From contig NZ_CALPDD010000008.1 in NCBI RefSeq assembly GCF_943193205.1, positions 50,894 to 114,893 of the forward strand: a stretch of DNA of 64,000 nt, given 5' to 3'. Each line of letters starts with the position of its first letter. Positions within the stretch are counted from its first letter, which is position 1. Made by a program: the position numbers and the translations under genes. This document shows positions 59,083-64,000 of the stretch, one piece after another. Source of the stretch: Alistipes muris (lineage in GTDB: Bacteria; Bacteroidota; Bacteroidia; Bacteroidales; Rikenellaceae). The notes under the pieces were generated by a model. It was not told where the DNA came from. It worked only from the letters and a program-made list of their open reading frames with translations, and ran no database searches.

Positions 59083-59550
59083 TTACAGGAACGGTACGCT
59101 GCCGCTGCGCGAGGCGGGTTGGAGCGGTAGGCTGGGGATGACGCTGCGGGTGTAGGTGGCGATGTCGCTGGTCCCGGCCATCTGCCATTGCATGCTGTTT
59201 TCGGTCAGCGCTCCGATGATGTATTCCCCCCCCCACGGGGTGCCGCTGGCGTAGGTGCCGCGGATGAGTGCGCTCTGCGAATCGAACGTGAAAGTGCCGT
59301 CGAAGCACTCGAATCCGTGCGAGACGATGTTCTGATAGAGAGTGAAAGTTTGGTCGGCGTTGAGCCGCAGATAGATTTCCTTGTCGAGGTCCGTGCCGCC
59401 CGACCAGGCACTCAGACGCCATTCCCCGGCGAAGTCTGCGATTTCGATGCCCACGGCGGGCTCAATCGTGGGGACAGAATCCTTGTCGTTCTTGCACGAG
59501 GAGCACAAGAGGGCGCACGCGAGAAAAGCGTATTGTAAAAGTCGCATCAT
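59083..59550 (-). CDS. Lipocalin-like lipoprotein
   Basis: This is a 155-residue lipoprotein with signal MMRLLQYAFLACALLCSSC (Cys19) and a ~110-residue domain resembling the lipocalin-like family of Bacteroidetes. It shows FAGEWRLSAW as the opening GxW-type strand, IYLRLNADQTFTLYQN, FECFDGTFTFDSQSALIRGTY and SMQWQMAG. The ligand is unknown. A G9 tract (59226-59234 on the plus strand as C9) codes for the Gly pair in TPWGGEY and is in frame here. ATG 59550 or 59547 starts the signal; the -33/-7 promoter is at 59576-59605. Confidence 0.8.
   Translation of the reverse strand: MMRLLQYAFLACALLCSSCKNDKDSVPTIEPAVGIEIADFAGEWRLSAWSGGTDLDKEIYLRLNADQTFTLYQNIVSHGFECFDGTFTFDSQSALIRGTYASGTPWGGEYIIGALTENSMQWQMAGTSDIATYTRSVIPSLPLQPASRSGSVPFL
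59226..59234 (-). repeat. G9 homopolymer in the lipocalin-like gene
   Basis: Nine consecutive Gs in the coding strand of a surface-type lipoprotein gene. The reading frame is intact at nine. A change of one or two bases would truncate the protein after about 120 residues. Confidence 0.7.
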
Positions 59551-59575
59551 GATTCGGAAGTTTTGGATGTTCAGA

Positions 59576-59605
59576 CAAATATAGTCGTTCGGCGGCAAAT
59601 TGCAA
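59576..59605 (-). promoter_or_regulatory. Promoter of the lipocalin-like gene
   Basis: On the minus strand TTG (59603-59605) and TATATTTG (59576-59583) are 19 nt apart. The ATG lies 25 bases after the -7 box. Confidence 0.65.
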
Positions 59606-59703
59606 AATCCGGCGGCCGAAATATGATTTTCACCGAAAAATTCCTACCTTTATCGGCGGTCGGAGTGTTCCGGCGCAAAAACGGATATTTATAATTAAAG
59701 GAT

Positions 59704-61734
59704 ATGAAACGACTGATATGGATAGCGGCGGTGCTCGGTCTTGCCGCCTGTGCGAATGACGCTACGGAGACCGCCTCCGATAAGATGCTTCCGCAGTCCG
59801 GCGCGAAGATTCTCAGTGTGCCGCAGGGGGCTGTTGCGGGGTGCCTGTCCGTCGAAGTGACCGACGGGCTGGCCGAGCGTATCGAGACGGCGCAGGCAGC
59901 GACGCGCAGCGGCGGGGGAGCGATGACCCGTTCGGGCGTGGCCGACATGGACCTTGTGCTGGAGCGCATCGGGGCCGAGCGGTTCGCCCGGGTATTTCCC
60001 TACGAAGCACGCTACGAGCAGCGGCACCGCGAGTTCGGGCTCCACCGCTGGTATACGGTCCGTTTCGACAGCGAGGAGGAGCTGACCGCGGCGGCCGGGC
60101 TGCTGAGCCGTGTGGAGGGCGTTTCGGCGGTGGAGTACCGACATCCCATCGAGTCGGGGCGCCGGGGGCCGATGGTTCCTGCCGCCGCGGCCCGTCCTGC
60201 GACGCGTGCGGCGATGCCCGCCAACGACCCGTGCCTGCCCGACCAATGGCACTATAACAACACGGGGAACAAGACGCTGGGTTCCTACGGCAACTTCGTA
60301 TTCCAGTTCAAGGCGGGGTGCGACGTGAATCTGTTCGACGCGTGGAAACTCTGTACGGGTTCGCCCGAAATCGTGGTGGCGGTGCTCGACGAACCGGTGC
60401 AGTCCACCCATCCCGATTTGGCGGCCAATATGTGGGTCAATCCCCATGCGGGCGAAAATGCGGAGTTCGGCAATGACCTCCATGGCTACAACTTCTGCAA
60501 CCGCACGGACAAACTCAACTGGCAGGGGAACTATTACGACAGCGAGAACAAAGAGTGGATGTACGCTGACCACGGGACCCATGTGGCCGGAACGATTGCG
60601 GCGGTCAACGGCAACGGAATCGACGTCTGCGGCATAGCGGGCGGAGCCGACGGCAAAGGCGGCGTCAAAATCATGTCGTGCCAGATTCTGGACAGCGACG
60701 GCGACCCGGCCAACGATGCGGACGACGCGGCGGCCCGGGCGTTCGTCTATGCGGCCGACCGGGGCGCGCTGATTGCCCAGTGCAGCTGGGGCTACGGCAC
60801 GAACCTGAAGACCGAGGCCCAATGGGCAGGCATCGCCCAGGGGATGGAGAAACGTGCCGTGGACTATTTTATAAAGTATGCGGGTGCCGACGACCCGAAC
60901 GCACCGCTGAACGGCGGGCTGGTGATTTTCGCCGCGGGCAACGACGGCGACATAGTGGGCGACCAGATGATGTGGCCGGGGGCCTACTCGCCGACGGTGG
61001 CCGTGGCGTCGATGGCCCCGGACTTCACACCTGCCTACTATACGGACTACGGAAGCTGGGTCGACATTACGGCTCCGGGCGGCGACTATCTGTACGAAGA
61101 AGAGGGCGCTGTGCTGAGCACGATACTCGAAGACCCTGCGATGCAGTTCCGCGACGGCCGGAAAGCGTCGGTCGGCTACATGCAAGGCACCTCGATGGCC
61201 TGTCCCCATGTGTCGGGCGTGGCGGCGCTGGGGCTTGCGTATGCCTCCAAACTCGGGAAACGCTTTACGCCTGCGCAGTTCAAATCGCTGCTGCTGAGCA
61301 GCGTACACGACATAGATGGTTATATGAAAGGCTCGAAACCTTTTATGGATGTGAACGGCGGTGTGTCGCTGCTCAATCTGACGGACTACCGCAAGAAGAT
61401 GGGAGCGGGCTATGTGGATGCCTATCTGCTGCTGCTGAATATCCAGGGAACGCCGGGCGTGTACGTACAACGCGGCAAGGAGAGCGAAATCCCGCTTGAC
61501 CGCTATTTCGGCGGCTCGACCGGAGTACTGCTGAAAGCGGAAGCGACGCCCGAGGCGAAGGATCGGCTGGGCATCGGGACGCTGGCGGTGCGCAATGGCA
61601 AACTTGTTGTTGCGTGCTCGAAAACGGGTGTGGCGACGGTCCGCCTTTCGACGCAGATCGGCCAGACCTCCGTGTCGCGCGAAATCGCACTGATCGTCCG
61701 CGAACGGGTGGCGGCCAACAACGGCTGGCTGTAA
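59704..61734 (+). CDS. Subtilisin-like serine protease (S8 family) lipoprotein
   Basis: This is a 676-residue exported protease. The lipoprotein signal ends near Cys16 (LAAC), followed by a ~165-residue propeptide-like region with an inhibitor-I9/fervidolysin-type segment (WYTVRFDSEEELTAAAGLLS ... GVSAVEY). The catalytic domain has Asp229 (VAVLDEPV), His290 (DHGTHVAGT), the oxyanion Asn in FAAGNDGD, and Ser497 (GTSMACPHVSG). The Asp motif is D-E-P instead of the common D-T-G. A ~100-residue C-terminal beta domain follows. A near-consensus -7 box (TACCTTTA, 59645-59652) lies upstream. It is followed by an MgtC-like gene nine bases later. Confidence 0.93.
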   Translation: MKRLIWIAAVLGLAACANDATETASDKMLPQSGAKILSVPQGAVAGCLSVEVTDGLAERIETAQAATRSGGGAMTRSGVADMDLVLERIGAERFARVFPYEARYEQRHREFGLHRWYTVRFDSEEELTAAAGLLSRVEGVSAVEYRHPIESGRRGPMVPAAAARPATRAAMPANDPCLPDQWHYNNTGNKTLGSYGNFVFQFKAGCDVNLFDAWKLCTGSPEIVVAVLDEPVQSTHPDLAANMWVNPHAGENAEFGNDLHGYNFCNRTDKLNWQGNYYDSENKEWMYADHGTHVAGTIAAVNGNGIDVCGIAGGADGKGGVKIMSCQILDSDGDPANDADDAAARAFVYAADRGALIAQCSWGYGTNLKTEAQWAGIAQGMEKRAVDYFIKYAGADDPNAPLNGGLVIFAAGNDGDIVGDQMMWPGAYSPTVAVASMAPDFTPAYYTDYGSWVDITAPGGDYLYEEEGAVLSTILEDPAMQFRDGRKASVGYMQGTSMACPHVSGVAALGLAYASKLGKRFTPAQFKSLLLSSVHDIDGYMKGSKPFMDVNGGVSLLNLTDYRKKMGAGYVDAYLLLLNIQGTPGVYVQRGKESEIPLDRYFGGSTGVLLKAEATPEAKDRLGIGTLAVRNGKLVVACSKTGVATVRLSTQIGQTSVSREIALIVRERVAANNGWL

Positions 61735-61743
61735 GGAAAAAAC

Positions 61744-62409
61744 ATGGAATGGAATTTTATCTGGCGGCTGTGCGCGGCGGGTCTGTGCGGCACGATTATC
61801 GGCCTTGACCGCGAATACCGGGTGAAGGATGCGGGATTCCGCACCCATTTCCTGGTGGCGCTGGGCAGCGCCCTGATGATGATTGTGTCGCAATACGGAT
61901 TCGAGGACCTGCTGGCGACGCACGACGGACTGCGCTTCGACCCGGGACGGATTGCGGCGCAGGTGGTCAGCGGCATCGGCTTTATCGGCGCCGGAACGAT
62001 TATTCTGCACCGTCAGCTGGTGCGCGGGCTGACCACGGCTGCGAGCCTGTGGGCGACGGCAGGCATCGGGCTGGCGGCGGGTGCGCACATGTATGTAGTG
62101 GCCGGGGCGGCGACGCTGCTGACGCTTTTCGGGCTTGAAGCGCTGACCCTCTTTTTCGGCGGGCTGGGTCGCAAACGCACGCTGATAGTCTACTCGTCGG
62201 GGCGCCGCGAGGTAATCGACGCCATGTTCAACAAACTCAAGACCTCGAAATACACGGTCATCTCCTACGAAATCGAACCGACCCGCATGGACGGTGCGAC
62301 CGTCTACCGGGCGACGCTGGTCATTCGGGCCAAGGGCATTGCCGAGGAGGAAGAATTCGTCAACCTGCTACGGGAATCGCAGGACATTACGGTCGAACGG
62401 ATTGTCTGA
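61744..62409 (+). CDS. MgtC/SapB family membrane protein
   Basis: This is a 221-residue protein with about four to five N-terminal membrane helices and the MgtC/SapB signature (GLDREYRVKDAGFRTHFLVALGSA, GIGFIGAGTII, VRGLTTAASLWATAGIG), then a C-terminal cytoplasmic ACT-like domain (KLKTSKYTVISYEIEP ... ITVERIV). The family is linked to growth in low Mg2+ and membrane-potential control in some bacteria; the role here is not known. It starts nine bases after the protease and is probably cotranscribed. Confidence 0.9.
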   Translation: MEWNFIWRLCAAGLCGTIIGLDREYRVKDAGFRTHFLVALGSALMMIVSQYGFEDLLATHDGLRFDPGRIAAQVVSGIGFIGAGTIILHRQLVRGLTTAASLWATAGIGLAAGAHMYVVAGAATLLTLFGLEALTLFFGGLGRKRTLIVYSSGRREVIDAMFNKLKTSKYTVISYEIEPTRMDGATVYRATLVIRAKGIAEEEEFVNLLRESQDITVERIV

Positions 62410-62420
62410 GCCGCGACGGG

Positions 62421-62502
62421 TTCGGAGCGGCGGCAGGGCGAACTGAGAGCGGCGGATTTGCTGCTGTGGTGTTGCGGCAAGGCGGATTCGGAGCGGCGGC
62501 AG
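62421..62502 (+). repeat. 16-bp direct repeat between convergent genes
   Basis: TTCGGAGCGGCGGCAG occurs at 62421-62436 and again at 62487-62502, 66 bases apart, in a G+C-rich stretch between the MgtC-like and YiiX-like gene ends. No function is assigned. Confidence 0.5.
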
Positions 62503-62526
62503 ATAGCTGGGACGGCGGCACGGCTT

Positions 62527-63153
62527 TCAAAACCAACGGAAAACCTCGGTAAGCAAGGTGTCGCGCGACATGTCGTTGGGATTGGTGCCGGGCAATCCTT
62601 CGGGAATCTCTTCGCCCAGTTTTGCGAACAACTCGTTCCAGAACGGCGGCATCGAACCGTCGGCGGCACGGAAATTCATAGGCTGCGCCGGGAACAAACG
62701 ACGGCCATCGGGGGCGAGGTAACTTTCCCATACCAATTCACTGCAATATAGCTTCCCGTTGTCGGGGCGGAACGAATAGTCGTAGGGCTGTCCGAGGAAC
62801 GTGCGTGCGCGGGCGACGGCAGCGGCGATGCCTGCGGTGTCTTTCAAGCGTTTGGCAACGACGACGGGCCGACCATTCAGCCGGGCGGACTTGTTCAGAA
62901 AGTCGCTGAGTACGGTCATGCGCACGCCGCCGTCGGAGGTGGCCTCCAGTACCGAATCGGCCCGGCTGCCGATGACGGCGATTCCGACATGGGTGAACTT
63001 CAACGCTTCATCCCTGCCCGTAGCGGCTGCGATGGCGCTGCTCATGGCCGACTCGCTGCCCGCCTGGAACAGCAGGTCGCCCGTGCGTAGCTGTTCCCGC
63101 TGCTGGGTGCAGGCCGCCCCCAATATACCTATATATAATATAAGGGTTCGCAT
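62527..63153 (-). CDS. YiiX-like permuted papain-fold cysteine hydrolase lipoprotein
   Basis: This is a 208-residue protein with a lipoprotein signal (MRTLILYIGILGAAC, Cys15) and a YiiX/YebB-like (permuted NlpC/P60) domain. Features are LRTGDLLFQ, KFTHVGIAV with His55, and YCSELVWESY with the catalytic Cys137. Members of this clan hydrolyse amide or lipid ester bonds; the substrate here is unknown. ATG 63153 starts the signal peptide; the longer upstream frame is non-coding leader. The leader contains a hairpin shared with the MBL-fold lipoprotein gene. Confidence 0.88.
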   Translation of the reverse strand: MRTLILYIGILGAACTQQREQLRTGDLLFQAGSESAMSSAIAAATGRDEALKFTHVGIAVIGSRADSVLEATSDGGVRMTVLSDFLNKSARLNGRPVVVAKRLKDTAGIAAAVARARTFLGQPYDYSFRPDNGKLYCSELVWESYLAPDGRRLFPAQPMNFRAADGSMPPFWNELFAKLGEEIPEGLPGTNPNDMSRDTLLTEVFRWF

Positions 63154-63248
63154 CCTATTGAATCTTTGTGTATGAATTCGTACTGCGGGCTTTCCGGTGT
63201 TGCTGTGTCGTCCGGGGACCCGATTGCAAGGCGAAAGATAACGCAAAT

Positions 63249-63313
63249 CGAACGCAATGCCAAATAAGTTCGGGCATTGCCGGGGTGCAGCATCTGCGAT
63301 GAAGCCAAATATA
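63249..63313 (-). promoter_or_regulatory. Promoter and conserved leader hairpin of the YiiX-like gene
   Basis: On the minus strand TATATTTG (63306-63313) is followed 15 bases later by a 42-nt block (63249-63290) matching 57773-57814. The core hairpin is 63255-63279 (CAATGCC pairing with GGCATTG). About 95 bases separate the block from the start codon, compared with 27 at the MBL-fold gene. Confidence 0.55.
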
Positions 63314-63398
63314 GTAAAAATTTTTCATAACTAACTTCCTGACTTATAGCCGGGTGTAAAAAAGCGCGGAAAAATGTCAAAAAAAAGTCGCTGAAATA

Positions 63399-63431
63399 TT
63401 TGGAAATAACATCCGGAAACCTTTATCTTTG
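63399..63431 (+). promoter_or_regulatory. rRNA operon promoter P1
   Basis: TTTG (63399-63402), 21-nt spacer, TATCTTTG plus C (63424-63431). It is the farthest upstream of three tandem promoters before the 16S gene. Confidence 0.75.
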
Positions 63432-63507
63432 CACCCGCTTCGAGAGAGAAAGCAACCCTCCGAAGCGACACGGGTTCTGAAAAAGTTTTGAAAAAAGTTC
63501 CGGATTT

Positions 63508-63538
63508 TTTGGAGTTTCGGAAATTTGAATTACCTTTG
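63508..63538 (+). promoter_or_regulatory. rRNA operon promoter P2
   Basis: TTTG (63508-63511), 19-nt spacer, TACCTTTG plus C (63531-63538), in an A+T-rich block followed by a G+C-richer transcribed stretch like that after P1. Confidence 0.78.
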
Positions 63539-63694
63539 CATCCGCTTTGACAACGACGCCTTGTCGGCGAAGAAGCGAAAAAGGTTCATTCACATGCAAC
63601 TTTTCTTGCCTTGGCAAAGTCCGAATACGTTCGCCTTTGCGCTCGGCTTAAGAAAAGATTCTGAAAAATTTTCTGAAAAAATCTTCCGAAAAGA

Positions 63695-63726
63695 TTTGGC
63701 GGTTTCAAAAAAGCTTTTTACCTTTG
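63695..63726 (+). promoter_or_regulatory. rRNA operon promoter P3
   Basis: TTTG (63695-63698), 20-nt spacer, TACCTTTG plus C (63719-63726). It is the closest to 16S, about 205 bases upstream. Confidence 0.78.
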
Positions 63727-63929
63727 CACCACTTTCCGCTCTGCGAAAGCAGCGGACGGAACCGGGAGGGGCAACCCTCCGACAGAAACAGAAATGTTCT
63801 TTATAGCAATATAACGGACAGCGTTCTTTGAAGTATTTGAGCAGCTAAAGTTTTCCCACTCTCTTCGGAGAGTGATTTCAAACAATACCTTTGAGATTAG
63901 AGCTAAAGATTTAGAACAAAACATTTTAT
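63727..63929 (+). other. 16S rRNA leader with UUCG hairpin
   Basis: This transcribed leader contains a boxA-like GTTCTTTGAA (63822-63831). A perfect 7-bp hairpin with a UUCG tetraloop (CACTCTC 63857-63863, GAGAGTG 63868-63874) follows. A repeated AGCTAAAG occurs on both sides of the hairpin (63843-63850 and 63901-63908). Such leaders carry antitermination and processing signals. No protein-coding frame is supported from 63154 to here. Confidence 0.55.

Positions 63930-64000
<71 letters not shown>

Overview
The window is GC-rich DNA from a member of the Bacteroidales, most likely Alistipes or a close relative in the Rikenellaceae. Four things point there. Promoters follow the Bacteroidetes -33/-7 pattern (TTTG, 19-22 nt, TAnnTTTG) and not the E. 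coli pattern. There is a SusC/SusD glycan-uptake locus. An rnf operon is headed by an rseC-like gene. The right edge runs into the first ~71 bases of a 16S rRNA gene with a Bacteroidales-like start. The genus is inferred from composition and gene content, not from a database search.

Layout. 1-6.3 kb holds housekeeping genes: the 3' end of trkA, a GH3-family protein, a deoxynucleoside kinase, an rRNA m5C methyltransferase, a MerR-type regulator, a Nif3-like protein and a C4 zinc-ribbon coiled-coil protein. 6.4-13.7 kb holds nadE and then rseC-rnfBCDGEA, encoding the Rnf ferredoxin:NAD+ ion pump. 14-20.3 kb holds hpt-queE-divIC/ftsB, a convergent thiL, and aroQ-pyk-flippase. 20.5-39.3 kb is one long co-directional polysaccharide utilization locus (PUL). 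It runs: LacI regulator, mannonate oxidoreductase-type SDR, uxuA, susC, susD, a FAS1 lipoprotein, a putative surface glycan-binding lipoprotein, a GH71/99-like enzyme, GH31, GH2, a broken carbohydrate esterase and an agarase-like clan GH-A enzyme. 39.4-43.6 kb (minus strand) holds response regulator, ackA, ptb and buk. 43.7-49.4 kb holds a DUF349 protein, pyrG and yidC. 49.5-53.3 kb (minus) holds recQ, a 3'-5' exonuclease and an RlmI-like methyltransferase. 53.4-56.9 kb is a probable metal-handling locus: a Cys-rich exported protein, a TonB-dependent receptor and a CxxC heavy-metal-associated domain protein. 57-63.2 kb holds a metallo-beta-lactamase-fold lipoprotein, rpmI-rplT, a lipocalin-like lipoprotein, a subtilisin-like protease, an MgtC/SapB protein and a YiiX-like cysteine hydrolase. 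63.3-64 kb is the rRNA operon control region, with three tandem promoters.

How the genes work together. The PUL reads as a uronate-linked glycan system: surface binding and import (SusC/D, SGBP), exported glycosidases, then uronate catabolism through mannonate (SDR plus UxuA). Its LacI regulator carries a perfect 20-bp palindrome over its own -33 element. Rnf together with ackA, ptb and buk fits fermentative energy conservation with acetate and butyrate (or branched-chain acid) formation.

Most notable observations: (1) susC is out of frame at an 11-G tract just after the signal peptide, and 9 or 12 Gs would restore it; (2) the NadE glutaminase domain has Gly where the family has its catalytic Cys; (3) two distant lipoprotein genes share a 5'-leader hairpin with a compensatory base-pair change; (4) the GC-rich PUL has no obvious known substrate.
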